A stretch of 64,000 nucleotides of DNA from Firmicutes bacterium UBA7510 (lineage in GTDB: Bacteria; Bacillota; Clostridia; Tissierellales; Sedimentibacteraceae): assembly GCA_002479485.1 (NCBI GenBank), contig DLNM01000045.1, positions 88,930-152,929 of the forward strand. Direction: 5' to 3'. The notes beneath the pieces were generated by a model. The model was not told the DNA's origin. It did no database searches and saw only the letters and a list, made by a program, of their open reading frames with translations. Below, in pieces: positions 43,311 to 51,970 of the stretch (position 1 is the stretch's first letter; every line of letters begins with the position of its first letter). Made by a program: the position numbers and the translations under genes.

Positions 43311-45008
43311 TTACATTTCATCAGGACACTTAATTCCAAGTAAGTTCATAGCATCACTTATAATTTTTTGAATGATATAAGTTAAAACTAGGCGTGAATT
43401 TTTTACTTCTTCATCATCGTTTATAATACTACACTCGTGGTAGAATTTATTAAAAGTTTGTGCTAGCAAAAGAACATACCTTGCTATAAAATGTGGTTCA
43501 TATTTACTAGCTGATTCATTTATAGCTTGAGGATATTGGTTAATTAGCTTCACTAATTCATAGCTGTTTGCATCTGTAAGGTTTTTTGCATTAAAGCGTA
43601 TATTATCTATACTTATGTTGCTTTTTCGTAATACGCTTTTTGCCCTAGCACACGTATATTGGACGTATGGTCCAGTTGCACCATTATAATTTAAAACTCT
43701 ATCCCAAGTAAAATCAACATTTTTAACTATTGTATTAATCAAATCATTAAATATTATAGCTCCAACCCCTACTGATTTTGCAACATTTTCTTTATTAGCA
43801 AGTGAAGGATTTTTATCTTCTATGGTTATTAAAGCACGCTTAATTGCTTCATTTAATATTTCCTCTGCATAAACTATATTGCCATCACGAGTTGAAAGCT
43901 TTGCTCCTTCAAGATACACAAGTCCATAAGGAATATGGATAAGATTATTATAAAAACTGTATCCCATAAGCTCAATTACCTTAAAAACCTGAGAGAAATA
44001 AAGCATCTGCTCCATTCCTGTTACATAAATGCACTTATCAAATTTGAACGTATTCTTACGATATAGTATAGTTGCAATGTCCCTGACAGCATATATTGAG
44101 CTTCCATCACTTTTAGTTATTAAACAAGGTGGCATGCAATATTTGTCTAAATCTACAATTTTAGCTCCTTGACTATGAACTAAAAGATTTTTATCTTCCA
44201 ATTCATATACGACTGCCTGTAGCTTATCAAGATAGAAGCTTTCACCAGTATTGTAATCAAATTCAACGTCAAGAAGTTTATAAATACGATTAAATTCAAT
44301 TATGCTAATATCGTAGAACCATTTCCAAATTTCAAGAGCTTCTTTGTCCTTACTCTCCATTTTGACAAACCAAGCCCTTGCTTCGTCTATAAGATTAGGA
44401 TTTTTTTCAGCTTCATCGTGAAACATAACGTAAATACGAAGTAACTCAGCAATGCCATTTTGTTCAACTAATTCTTTACTGCTCCAATTTTTATAGGCAA
44501 CAATCAACTTTCCAAACTGTGTTCCCCAGTCGCCTAAATGATTAATTCGTATTACATTATATCCTTGTTTTGAAAAAATCTTATATAATGAGTTCCCTAT
44601 TATAGTCGTACGCAAATGTCCAACATGAAAATTTTTCGCAATATTAGGTGAAGAATAATCTATGCATATTGTTTTACCTATGCCTATATTGCTTTTTCCA
44701 AAGTTTTCATCTAAAGCATTATTTAAAACTTTATTGATGTAATACTCTTTGTTTATAAAAAAGTTTAAATATCCTCCTGCTGCACTTACATTTTCAATAA
44801 AAGTTTTATCAATTGATTTGTCTATATTTTGTTTTAAGCTTTCTGCTATGATATTTGGTGATTTATGAAGCTTTTTAGCAAGTGAAAAACAAGGAAATGA
44901 GTAATCTCCTAGTTCGTTTTGTGGGGGTACTTCCAGTAAATTTTCAATTTCATTAATATCCAGTCCGTCTAAATAGTTTTTTAATAAATTACATAGTTCA
45001 TTTTTCAT
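43311..45008 (-). CDS. argS: Arginyl-tRNA synthetase
   Basis: 565 residues from the ATG at 45008 (GGAGGAAATTGT before it). A longer frame to 45059 would run through a terminator. Class I synthetase motifs: the ArgRS N-domain (NELGDYSFPCFSLAKKLHKSP), the HIGH box NFHVGHLRTTIIGNSL, VTGMEQMLYFSQVF, and KMSK replaced by the ArgRS-specific LEGAKLSTRDGN. A DALR anticodon-binding domain is at the C-terminus (NGATGPYVQYTCARAKSVLRK). The leader holds a short Arg-rich peptide and an attenuator. Confidence 0.95.
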   Translation of the reverse strand: MKNELCNLLKNYLDGLDINEIENLLEVPPQNELGDYSFPCFSLAKKLHKSPNIIAESLKQNIDKSIDKTFIENVSAAGGYLNFFINKEYYINKVLNNALDENFGKSNIGIGKTICIDYSSPNIAKNFHVGHLRTTIIGNSLYKIFSKQGYNVIRINHLGDWGTQFGKLIVAYKNWSSKELVEQNGIAELLRIYVMFHDEAEKNPNLIDEARAWFVKMESKDKEALEIWKWFYDISIIEFNRIYKLLDVEFDYNTGESFYLDKLQAVVYELEDKNLLVHSQGAKIVDLDKYCMPPCLITKSDGSSIYAVRDIATILYRKNTFKFDKCIYVTGMEQMLYFSQVFKVIELMGYSFYNNLIHIPYGLVYLEGAKLSTRDGNIVYAEEILNEAIKRALITIEDKNPSLANKENVAKSVGVGAIIFNDLINTIVKNVDFTWDRVLNYNGATGPYVQYTCARAKSVLRKSNISIDNIRFNAKNLTDANSYELVKLINQYPQAINESASKYEPHFIARYVLLLAQTFNKFYHECSIINDDEEVKNSRLVLTYIIQKIISDAMNLLGIKCPDEM

Positions 45009-45032
45009 ACAATTTCCTCCATTATTTTTTAT

Positions 45033-45157
45033 AAAAAAAACCGCAAAAGTTATTGCCAACGGGCAATATCTATTGCGGTTTGTGTAAAAGGTATATAGCG
45101 CTCTCGCACGCTATCACTTGCCGCATAGAAACAAGACATAATACTTGTAACTATGCG
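45033..45157 (-). promoter_or_regulatory. Structured argS leader with attenuator terminator
   Basis: In minus-strand order: a strong hairpin CGCATAG...CTATGCG (45157-45122), a second hairpin ATAGCG...CGCTAT (45114-45095), then a terminator (45081-45033) with AAACCGCAA pairing TTGCGGTTT around an inner TATTGCC/GGCAATA stem and ending in eight T. The terminator lies before argS on its own strand, so it would stop transcription short of the gene. GCAAGTGAT at 45121-45113 can instead pair with ATCACTTGC at 45221-45213, inside the leader peptide. That gives alternative folds. Confidence 0.72.
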
Positions 45158-45169
45158 AAATAAGCAAAG

Positions 45170-45229
45170 CTACAAGATATTACATCTGTATCTACGTCTT
45201 AATAAATTACTAGCAAGTGATTTTATCAT
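45170..45229 (-). CDS. Arginine-rich leader peptide of argS
   Basis: A 19-codon frame, MIKSLASNLLRRRYRCNIL, begins eight bases after AAGGA. It contains Arg-Arg-Arg-Tyr-Arg (AGA CGT AGA TAC AGA) at residues 11-15. Clustered codons for the amino acid charged by the downstream synthetase are the mark of ribosome-mediated attenuation. A ribosome stalled on these codons would change pairing of the following hairpins. Translation has not been shown. The family mechanism is established for trp, his and leu operons. Use for argS in this group is an inference. Confidence 0.68.
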   Translation of the reverse strand: MIKSLASNLLRRRYRCNIL

Positions 45230-45259
45230 AATACCTATCCTTTCAAATTTTTACCATGT

Positions 45260-45273
45260 TATCACATGTGATA
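45260..45273. promoter_or_regulatory. Perfect 14-bp palindrome upstream of the argS leader
   Basis: TATCACATGTGATA lies about 30 bases upstream of the leader-peptide start, close to the expected argS promoter. It could be an operator. No cognate regulator is evident nearby. Confidence 0.4.
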
Positions 45274-45426
45274 TAAAAAATCAATATAAATTTTTTAATA
45301 GTATATGCAACTTAGTAACTATTTTTTACAACTTAGGTAAATTTTATTGATTATATTTTAAAAATTTAATATATTTAACATAAGACATATGTTTAGTAAG
45401 ATTGGAAGAAATGATAAATAATGAGA

Positions 45427-45488
45427 GAATAGGCAACAAGCCCATGCACAATGCAATGCCTTTCTTGAGAAAATAAATGCATGGGCAT
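45427..45488 (+). repeat. Palindromic repeat, intergenic copy
   Basis: GAATAGGC, five bases, then GCCCATGCA (45440-45448) pairing with TGCATGGGC (45478-45486), a perfect 9-bp stem around a 29-base loop. It is clearly related to 53341-53404: the shared blocks are GAATAGGC, AGCCCATGCACAA, AAAATAA and TGCATGGG at nearly the same spacing. It lies just upstream of the LytTR gene and covers an ATG at 45481 that is not the true start. Confidence 0.75.
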
Positions 45489-45507
45489 AAATATGGGGGG
45501 CACAATT

Positions 45508-45948
45508 TTGAAAATACATATAAATGAAGACAGTAACCTTCAGGATATTGAACTTATAATAAATTGTAAAAAAACTGATGAAAAAGTGTTGAAAATAGTA
45601 GCTATGCTAAGTGTGCTTGATAGAAAAATAACAGGTATAAAAAATAATCTAACATATATTCTTGATGTGTCAAAAATTTTGTATATAGATACAGTTGACA
45701 AAAGAACATTTTTATACACTAAGGATGATGTATATGAAACGCCACTTAAGCTTTATGAACTAGAAGAACAGCTTGAAACCAGTGATTTTTTTAGAGCAGG
45801 AAAGTCAATTATAATTAATTTTAATCAAATTAAAGCACTTAAACCTGATATAGACGGAAGAATTTTGGTCACTATGAACAATGATGAAAAATTATTTGTT
45901 TCACGTCAATATGCTTCTATCATAAAAAGTAAATTGGAGGTAATATAA
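45508..45948 (+). CDS. LytTR-type DNA-binding regulator
   Basis: 146 residues from the TTG at 45508, seven bases after GGGGGG. The ATG at 45481 lies inside the palindromic repeat. The C-terminal half is a LytTR domain: ILYIDTVDKRTFLYTKDDVYETPLKLYELEEQL, FFRAGKSIIINFNQIKAL and FVSRQYASIIKSKL. There is no receiver domain. Stand-alone LytTR proteins with a DUF3021 membrane partner usually autoregulate export genes. The stop is directly followed by the DUF3021 gene. Confidence 0.9.
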   Translation: MKIHINEDSNLQDIELIINCKKTDEKVLKIVAMLSVLDRKITGIKNNLTYILDVSKILYIDTVDKRTFLYTKDDVYETPLKLYELEEQLETSDFFRAGKSIIINFNQIKALKPDIDGRILVTMNNDEKLFVSRQYASIIKSKLEVI

Positions 45949-46461
45949 ATGAAAGATAAACTTCTGGATATATACAAATTTATATCACAGGTTTTAATTA
46001 TATTTTCTGTTACACTGTTGTTTATTACATTTAATGGAATATTTGCAGGAGAAACTGTAAAGGATTATTCAACCTTGTTTAGTTTGGGAAATAAAGGGAT
46101 TGCTTTTGATACAGTTTTACAGATACTTTTATCGTCAATTATTGTTACATTAATAAACAATATATTTTTTTCGGAAAAGATTTTTAAAAATATGATGACT
46201 CTTTGGAAGAGTATTCTGATGATAATAACAATTATTATAACAATAGTTCTATTTGTTATATGTTTTAAGTGGTTTCCAATAAATCTTATAGAAGCATGGG
46301 TAGGATTTTTTGTATCATTCGGAGGATTTTTCTTAGTAAGTACAGTAATAATGGTAACAAAAACAAAGCGAGAAGCTAAAAAATATGATGAGCTTCTAGA
46401 AAGCTATAAAAAGAGGCATAATAATGAAATGGGGGATATAAATGAAAATAATCGAAATTAA
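45949..46461 (+). CDS. DUF3021 membrane protein
   Basis: 170 residues with four hydrophobic helices at ~13-30, 55-75, 88-108 and 118-140, and a charged C-terminal helix. Gene order LytTR then DUF3021 is a recurring pair in Firmicutes, in which the membrane protein is thought to restrain the LytTR regulator. It starts right after the LytTR stop and overlaps the ABC ATPase gene by 20 bases. Confidence 0.85.
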   Translation: MKDKLLDIYKFISQVLIIFSVTLLFITFNGIFAGETVKDYSTLFSLGNKGIAFDTVLQILLSSIIVTLINNIFFSEKIFKNMMTLWKSILMIITIIITIVLFVICFKWFPINLIEAWVGFFVSFGGFFLVSTVIMVTKTKREAKKYDELLESYKKRHNNEMGDINENNRN

Positions 46462-47287
46462 TGGTCTTACGAAAAGCTTTGGAATCAAAAAAGTACTAGA
46501 TAATGTAAATATAAATATTGAAAAAGGTGAGATTTTAGGTCTGCTAGGTCCTTCTGGTGCTGGAAAAACAACACTTATAAAAATATTAACTGGGCAGATA
46601 AAAGCTGAAGGTGGTAATGCAAAAGTATTTGGAGCAAATTGTGTTAAATTACCTAGTGAGGTTTACTCAAACATAGGCGTTGTTATGGATAACAGCGGAC
46701 TGTATGGAAGACTGAATTGTTATGATAACTTAAAGCTTTTTGCAAAAATCTTTAATGTTGATAAATCATATATAAATGAAGTTTTAGAAAAAGTTGAGCT
46801 TATAGATGCCAAAAAAACTCCAGCAGACAAATTGTCAAAGGGTATGAAAGGACGATTGATACTTGCAAGAGCAATCCTACATAAGCCGGAACTGCTTTTT
46901 TTAGATGAGCCAACTAGCGGTCTTGATCCTGCTACAACTGAAAGAATACATGAGCTTATTTTTGAACTAAAAGAAAATGGAACTACCATTCTACTAACTA
47001 CACATGATATGTATGAAGCAACTAAGCTTTGTGATAATGTAGCTCTTTTAAATGAAGGTAAAATAATTGAATATGATGAACCCCTTAGTATTTGCAGAAA
47101 GTATAATTTTGATAATAGTATTAATATATTACTTAATGATGGTATGGAAGTGACCTTAAAAAATACTAGAGAAAGTTCTGAAACTATTAAAGAATATTTT
47201 GAAAATAACAGAATTATTTCAATTCACTCATCAGAACCGAATCTTGAGTCAGTATTTATAAGTTTAACAGGAAGGAGTCTTGTATAA
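46442..47287 (+). CDS. ABC-2-type exporter ATPase
   Basis: 281 residues. Walker A GLLGPSGAGKTTLIK, a signature of LSKGMKGRLILARAI (LSKGM form, as in drug and bacteriocin exporters), Walker B LLFLDEPTSGLDP and LLTTHDMYEA. The C-terminal ~65 residues resemble the extension seen in CcmA/BcrA-type ATPases. It pairs with the permease at 47287, whose start overlaps its stop (TAATG). Confidence 0.92.
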   Translation: MKIIEINGLTKSFGIKKVLDNVNINIEKGEILGLLGPSGAGKTTLIKILTGQIKAEGGNAKVFGANCVKLPSEVYSNIGVVMDNSGLYGRLNCYDNLKLFAKIFNVDKSYINEVLEKVELIDAKKTPADKLSKGMKGRLILARAILHKPELLFLDEPTSGLDPATTERIHELIFELKENGTTILLTTHDMYEATKLCDNVALLNEGKIIEYDEPLSICRKYNFDNSINILLNDGMEVTLKNTRESSETIKEYFENNRIISIHSSEPNLESVFISLTGRSLV

Positions 47288-47994
47288 TGGAAAGAGCTCG
47301 TATAATTTCAGGGATTTTTCAAAAGCAAGTAAAGGATTTGTTGAAAAACATGCAGGTATTAGTATTGTTTTTTGTTTATCCTATAATTGCATTGATTATG
47401 ACATCAGCTATATCAGGAGATTTTGGTTTTGGCTCGGAAATATTTTTTATATCTATATTTTCAGCTATGCATTGTATATTTACACCTATTGTTGCAACTG
47501 CTTCAATTATATCAGAGGAAAAAGAAAAAAACACACTGCGAGCATTAATAATGTCAAATGTAAAACCATTTGATTATTTAATAAGCATTGGTGGTTTTGT
47601 ATTTATTTGTACAATGGTTACTGGTCTTATATTTTTATTTGCTGCTGATTTTACATCGGAAACTACATTAAAATTTTTACTTTCAATGTCAGTAGGTACT
47701 ATATGCTCGATAATTCTTGGACTAAGCATTGGAGGTTTCTCAAAGAATATGACGGGTGCAAATGCAATGGCAGTACCAATAGGTATGATTTTTGCCTTTT
47801 TACCGATGCTTGCAACCTTTAATGAAAAAATTGCTGAAATCTCAAGGTTTACTTACGGATATCAAATAAGTAATCTAATCTCAAGCGATAGCTTCAATTT
47901 ATCATTCACGGAATTAATTATTATATTAATTAATTTAATGATATTTATAATTGCTTTTATCTTAGTATTTAGAAAAAATAAATTAGAAGATTAA
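47287..47994 (+). CDS. ABC-2-type exporter permease
   Basis: 235 residues with six predicted helices. The family layout includes an early helix, then ISEEKEKNTLRALIMSNVKPFDYL, which is the ABC-2 coupling segment (EExxxxTLxxL). With the ATPase it forms an exporter, and the LytTR-DUF3021 pair in front suggests inducible export of, or resistance to, a peptide or antibiotic. A terminator follows. Confidence 0.9.
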   Translation: MERARIISGIFQKQVKDLLKNMQVLVLFFVYPIIALIMTSAISGDFGFGSEIFFISIFSAMHCIFTPIVATASIISEEKEKNTLRALIMSNVKPFDYLISIGGFVFICTMVTGLIFLFAADFTSETTLKFLLSMSVGTICSIILGLSIGGFSKNMTGANAMAVPIGMIFAFLPMLATFNEKIAEISRFTYGYQISNLISSDSFNLSFTELIIILINLMIFIIAFILVFRKNKLED

Positions 47995-48011
47995 GCTAAA
48001 TAAATAATTAT

Positions 48012-48068
48012 ATGGCTGCCTAAAGTTTATAGTTTATTACATATACTATAGATTGGCAGTCATTTTTG
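48012..48068 (+). terminator. Terminator of the LytTR-ABC operon
   Basis: ATGGCTGCC pairs with GGCAGTCAT (one G-U) around an inner TATAGT/ACTATA stem and is followed by TTTTTG. Confidence 0.75.
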
Positions 48069-48154
48069 TTGTTTATAGGTTAAAATTTTGTTATAATTTG
48101 TTCTATTATATATATTTAATTTATAAAGATTAGTATTAAGAAAGGAAGCATTGC

Positions 48155-48895
48155 ATGGAAGGGTTTAAATTTAAAAATATTATTTATATACTGTCTATAT
48201 GTTTGCTAGTAATTGTTTTATGTACATTTGATAGAAATATAAAAGATACAGATATATTAACAAAAGATTTAACACTTACAACAGAACCCTATTTAAATGA
48301 AAGCTTTGAAATTATTAATAACATTAATGAATTAGATATTGAAAAAGAATTAAAAGTAGATATTGTTGATGATATTAAGCATGTATTTTATAAAAAGTAT
48401 AACGATGAAAATACTTATATGTACATAGAAATTGATAATAAAAAATACCATGTTGATATAGAGGGTGGATTCATTTGCTTACCTAATGAACAGGAAAATC
48501 TTAGTAAGACAGATATAAAGCTAGATTATCCAATATATAAGATTACTTATAGTGTGGGTGCAACAGTTAATAACTGCCTTTATATAAAAATAGTAGATAA
48601 TATTCCTGTTTTAATTTATAAAACAGAAAATGCCGAAGAGTTTATTTGTGATGATGAAGTTTTTACATATAAACATGGAGGTGGAAGCTTACCACCCAGC
48701 TATACCTTAAGTTTCTGGACAGAAACTGGAGTAGACAGCTGCTATTTAAATGAATATTTTGATGCTTATTATATTTCTTTTGACTCTAAAACTTATATAA
48801 TTGAGATAGGAAAATTAATAGATAATAATGTTGAAAATCTTAAAAAATCATGGTATAAATTAGTAGGAGAAAAGAAGGTACAGCTCATTAAATAG
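48155..48895 (+). CDS. Membrane-anchored or secreted protein of unknown function
   Basis: 246 residues. Residues ~8-24 (NIIYILSICLLVIVLCTF) form a signal anchor, and the rest is hydrophilic and predicted outside the cell. Noticeable are an acidic segment with ELDIEKELKVDIVDDI and a Gly-rich HGGGSLPPSYTLSFW. No known domain is recognised. AAAGGAAGCATTGC precedes the ATG. It is followed after 64 bases by the pentapeptide gene, possibly on one transcript. Confidence 0.65.
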   Translation: MEGFKFKNIIYILSICLLVIVLCTFDRNIKDTDILTKDLTLTTEPYLNESFEIINNINELDIEKELKVDIVDDIKHVFYKKYNDENTYMYIEIDNKKYHVDIEGGFICLPNEQENLSKTDIKLDYPIYKITYSVGATVNNCLYIKIVDNIPVLIYKTENAEEFICDDEVFTYKHGGGSLPPSYTLSFWTETGVDSCYLNEYFDAYYISFDSKTYIIEIGKLIDNNVENLKKSWYKLVGEKKVQLIK

Positions 48896-48959
48896 TCGCA
48901 CAAAATAGCATGAAAGATACTCTTATAAGCAGTGATTTAGATTCAATAAGGAGATTATA

Positions 48960-49775
48960 ATGACTAAAGAAAAAGTATTAAAAAAACTAACAATTGATTG
49001 TGAAAAATGCTGTGGATTATGCTGTGTTGCGTTATATTTTTCAAAGTCAGATGGATTTCCAACTGATAAAGCAGCAGGTAAGCCTTGTGTAAATTTGATA
49101 TCTGATTTTCGTTGCTCTATTCATTCAAAGTTGATTGAGTGTAAAATGAAGGGTTGTTTGGCATATGATTGCTTTGGAGCGGGACAGATGGTAACACAAA
49201 GCATCTATCATGGTTCTGATTGGAAGTCAATGCCTGAAACTTCTGAGCAGATGTATAAGGTTTTTTTAATAGTATGGCAGCTTCATCAAATGCTTTGGTA
49301 CTTAGTGGAAGCATCATCACTAGTATTTGATAGCGATATCAAAAATGATATAGATGCACTTATCACTGAAAATGAAAATGTAACGAAGTTATCTCCTGAT
49401 GAAATATTAAATTTTGATATAGATAAATATAAATCAAAGATAAATAATATACTAAGGAATGTTATTAAACTGATTTCTAATGCAAATAATACCAAGATTA
49501 TCGATAAAAAAACAGTTAATTTTATAGGAAAAAATTTTAAAAAACAAAATCTTGATGGCAGAGATTTAAGTATGACACTGCTTATCGCTGCTAATCTAGA
49601 GGGGTGTAGCTTAAATGGTACTAATTTCTTAGGAGCTGATTTAAGAGATGCTAATATAAAGAATACTAATTTAAGCAAAAGCATTTTTCTAACTCAAGGT
49701 CAGATTAATTCGGCTATAGGTAATAAAAATACAATACTCCCATCTTATTTATCTTTACCTATATCATGGAATTGA
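48960..49775 (+). CDS. Pentapeptide-repeat protein with Cys-rich N-terminus
   Basis: 271 residues. The N-terminus carries CEKCCGLCCVAL and further Cys/His (C...CSIHSKL...C...GCLAYDCFGAG), resembling YkgJ-type metal or Fe-S clusters. The middle is helical. Residues ~190-250 contain pentapeptide repeats (A/N-x-L-x-G patterns: NLDGRDLSMT, AANLEGCSLNGTNFLGADLRDANIKNTNL), which form a right-handed beta helix. Related proteins are known in Bacillus and Clostridium, but their role is unassigned. AAGGAGATTATA precedes the ATG. Confidence 0.8.
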   Translation: MTKEKVLKKLTIDCEKCCGLCCVALYFSKSDGFPTDKAAGKPCVNLISDFRCSIHSKLIECKMKGCLAYDCFGAGQMVTQSIYHGSDWKSMPETSEQMYKVFLIVWQLHQMLWYLVEASSLVFDSDIKNDIDALITENENVTKLSPDEILNFDIDKYKSKINNILRNVIKLISNANNTKIIDKKTVNFIGKNFKKQNLDGRDLSMTLLIAANLEGCSLNGTNFLGADLRDANIKNTNLSKSIFLTQGQINSAIGNKNTILPSYLSLPISWN

Positions 49776-49812
49776 ATTATAATATATAATAAAAAAACAC
49801 ATGGAGGAAATA

Positions 49813-50031
49813 ATGGCAGATATTAAATATGATATAATAGAGACAATAGGAGTTTTATCAGAAAATTCAAAAGGATGGACAAAAGAACTTAATCTTATCA
49901 GTTGGAATGGTAATGCGGCTAAGTTCGATTTAAGAGATTGGGCACCAGACCATGAAAAAATGGGTAAGGGAATAACTTTTACAAAGGAAGAAGCGCTTAA
50001 GCTAAAAGAATTATTGGAAGATATAAATTAA
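49813..50031 (+). CDS. YdbC-family PC4-like ssDNA-binding protein
   Basis: 72 residues from the ATG at 49813 (GGAGGAAATA before it). The ATG at 49801 is part of that site. The sequence WTKELNLISWNGNAAKFDLRDWAPDHEKMGKGITFTKEEALKLKELL matches the PC4-like fold of YdbC: four beta strands then a helix, with the conserved K-x-D-L-R-x-W. It binds single-stranded DNA and perhaps assists transcription or repair. A terminator follows. Confidence 0.88.
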   Translation: MADIKYDIIETIGVLSENSKGWTKELNLISWNGNAAKFDLRDWAPDHEKMGKGITFTKEEALKLKELLEDIN

Positions 50032-50067
50032 CTAATTTAAGTAGAAAAGCTATGATAAATAGCCATA

Positions 50068-50092
50068 GAGCGAACTTGTTTCGCTTTTTTAT
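50068..50092 (+). terminator. Terminator of the YdbC-like gene
   Basis: AGCGAA-CTTGT-TTCGCT followed by TTTTTATTTT. Confidence 0.8.
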
Positions 50093-50139
50093 TTTGCCCA
50101 TTTTTGCTTACACATTAAGCTGCATAAAATATTAGTTAT

Positions 50140-50158
50140 ATATAACTTTAAGTTATAT
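50140..50158 (+). promoter_or_regulatory. Perfect 19-base palindrome, possible operator of the DUF169-ABC operon
   Basis: ATATAACTT-T-AAGTTATAT, about 135 bases upstream of the DUF169 start and downstream of the YdbC terminator. It may bind a regulator of this transport operon. The regulator is not identified. Confidence 0.45.
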
Positions 50159-50294
50159 GTTTATTATAAAGTAGAAAAATATTTCATTTTTCAAATAGAT
50201 GTTTTGATGTTATATTATTAAAGGTTTTAAAACATAAAATGTAACTCATGAGAAAAGCGTAATTAGTGAAGTAATATTGATAAAGGAGGTTACA

Positions 50295-51080
50295 ATGAAG
50301 AATGCAAATATTGCAATAAACAAAATAACAGCCTCTTTAGAGATTGAAAGAAAGATTGTAGGTGTTAAATTTTTATTTACAAAAGAGGAATATGAGATTG
50401 CTGATGCAAAACCTGCTAAAGCAAAATTACCATATTGTGTTATGGTAAAATTAGCAACTAGGGGTACGGGTTTGAAAGCTACATTAGAATTATCAGGATG
50501 TGGTGGAGGAACTAGGGCGTTAGGGCTAGAAGAACCAAGTCTTAATTTTCAATCTGGATGCGAATATAATAACTTTGGATTGTATCAAGATTTAGCCATT
50601 GCTAAAAATGTTGTAAACAATGTGACATTTTGCAAGCATAAAATATATGGTGTTATGACAAAGCCATTAGAAGAGTATAAAGAAGCTCCTGATGTAGTTA
50701 TTATCATAACTAATTCTTACAATGCTATGCGAATAATTCAGGGATATACATATAAGTATGGAACTCAAGCAAACTTTAAACTAGCAGGCAATCAAGCAGT
50801 ATGTTCAGAGTGTACAGCATATCCATTTGAATCAAATTCAATTAATATATCAATGTTTTGCTCTGGCACTCGCTATTTGGCAGGTTGGAGTAATGAAGAA
50901 ATCGGAATTGGTTTACCATATGGGAAATTTATAGAAACTGCTGACGGTGTCTACTTAACTGTAAATGGAAGTGAACAAAATAAGAACAAAGAAAGAATTA
51001 AGCAAAAGCTCAAAGATAAGAATTTAACCGATCCTGGAATATTTAAAGATAAAGCTTATTTTATAAAAGAGAGAAAATAA
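50295..51080 (+). CDS. DUF169 (COG2043) family protein
   Basis: 261 residues from the ATG at 50295 (AAAGGAGGTTACA before it). Features of this uncharacterised archaeal/clostridial family: VGVKFLFTKEEY near the N-terminus, conserved cysteines at PYCVM, ELSGCGGG, SGCEYN, TFCKHK and QAVCSECTAYP, and SMFCSGTRY. The Cys pattern could bind a metal or Fe-S cluster. Cytosolic. It is the first gene of an apparent operon with an NMT1/SsuA-type ABC importer. The function of DUF169 is unknown, and the link to an import system is the main clue. Confidence 0.85.
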   Translation: MKNANIAINKITASLEIERKIVGVKFLFTKEEYEIADAKPAKAKLPYCVMVKLATRGTGLKATLELSGCGGGTRALGLEEPSLNFQSGCEYNNFGLYQDLAIAKNVVNNVTFCKHKIYGVMTKPLEEYKEAPDVVIIITNSYNAMRIIQGYTYKYGTQANFKLAGNQAVCSECTAYPFESNSINISMFCSGTRYLAGWSNEEIGIGLPYGKFIETADGVYLTVNGSEQNKNKERIKQKLKDKNLTDPGIFKDKAYFIKERK

Positions 51081-51103
51081 TTGATTACGACGGATTGGAG
51101 AAG

Positions 51104-51120
51104 ACGCCACGAAGTGGCGT
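51104..51120 (+). repeat. Intercistronic hairpin (copy D)
   Basis: ACGCCAC-GAA-GTGGCGT followed by AATGCGTGGAAAATATG. The stem and the following TAATGxGxGGAAAATATG spacing resemble copy B at 37974. Confidence 0.55.
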
Positions 51121-51134
51121 AATGCGTGGAAAAT

Positions 51135-51920
51135 ATGAAAAAAGATCAAATTGTTATAATCATTAGATCATTAATAATTATTTCATTTATACTAGCATGG
51201 GAGTGGGCTGCTACATCTGGGGTTGTCAGTACGTTTTATACAAGCAAGCCATCAGAGATACTAAAGGATCTAGTACAATTCTGTGTCAGTGGAGACTTAA
51301 TGAAGCATGCGAGTGTAACTTTAAAGGAAGCTTTTACGGGACTGATTTATGGAAGCATTATTGGAGTGTCTGTTGGTTTGTTATTTGGGCAATTCAAAAC
51401 GCTTGGTAAGATATTTAAACCAATAATTACTGCAATTCACGGAATACCTCAATTAACATTGGCACCGGTTTATATATTATGGTTTGGAATAGGTTATGCC
51501 TCTAAAATATTTCTTGCAGGTTTGATGGTTTTCTTTAATGTCTTTTTTGCCACCTATAATGCAATATTGGATATGGAACAAAAACTAGTTGAATCTGCTA
51601 GCTTGTTGGGAGCAAATAAGTTTCAAATCTTATTGCATGTAGTTTTACCGACATGTACTCCGTGGATAATTATGGGTATTAGAACTGGTCTTGGCTCTTG
51701 TCTTATAGGAGCTATAGTTGGGGAGTATATGGGGGCTTCTGCGGGTTTTGGATGGATGGTTGCATATGCAACATCATATTTTAATATAAAAAGAGTTATG
51801 TCATGTGTAATAATACTTCTTTTAGTTGGACTAGCATTAAATTATATTTTAGATAAGGTTGAAAAATTACTACTTAAATGGAGACCTGACATTACTCTGT
51901 CAATTGGAGAAAATAATTAA
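51135..51920 (+). CDS. ABC transporter permease (SsuC/TauC type)
   Basis: 261 residues, about six helices. The EAA loop lies at LVESASLLGANKFQILLHVVLPTCTPWIIMGIR. The opening is WEWAATSGVVSTFYTSKPSEIL. I choose the ATG at 51135. The GTG at 51126 is in frame and remains possible, as the ribosome site (CGTGGA) is weak. It works with the binding protein at 51971 and the ATPase at 53013 to import a small organic solute. Confidence 0.9.
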   Translation: MKKDQIVIIIRSLIIISFILAWEWAATSGVVSTFYTSKPSEILKDLVQFCVSGDLMKHASVTLKEAFTGLIYGSIIGVSVGLLFGQFKTLGKIFKPIITAIHGIPQLTLAPVYILWFGIGYASKIFLAGLMVFFNVFFATYNAILDMEQKLVESASLLGANKFQILLHVVLPTCTPWIIMGIRTGLGSCLIGAIVGEYMGASAGFGWMVAYATSYFNIKRVMSCVIILLLVGLALNYILDKVEKLLLKWRPDITLSIGENN

Positions 51921-51970
51921 TTATTTTATAAAATTAATATTCAAAAACATAAGAAAGGATTACATTAAAA

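Noticed and set aside
45153..45350. A 65-codon plus-strand frame
   Set aside because: It is antisense to the argS leader, has no ribosome site and is explained by the leader peptide and hairpins on the other strand.
47280..47573. A 97-codon frame overlapping the ABC-2 permease
   Set aside because: Out-of-frame shadow of the permease gene with no motif of its own.
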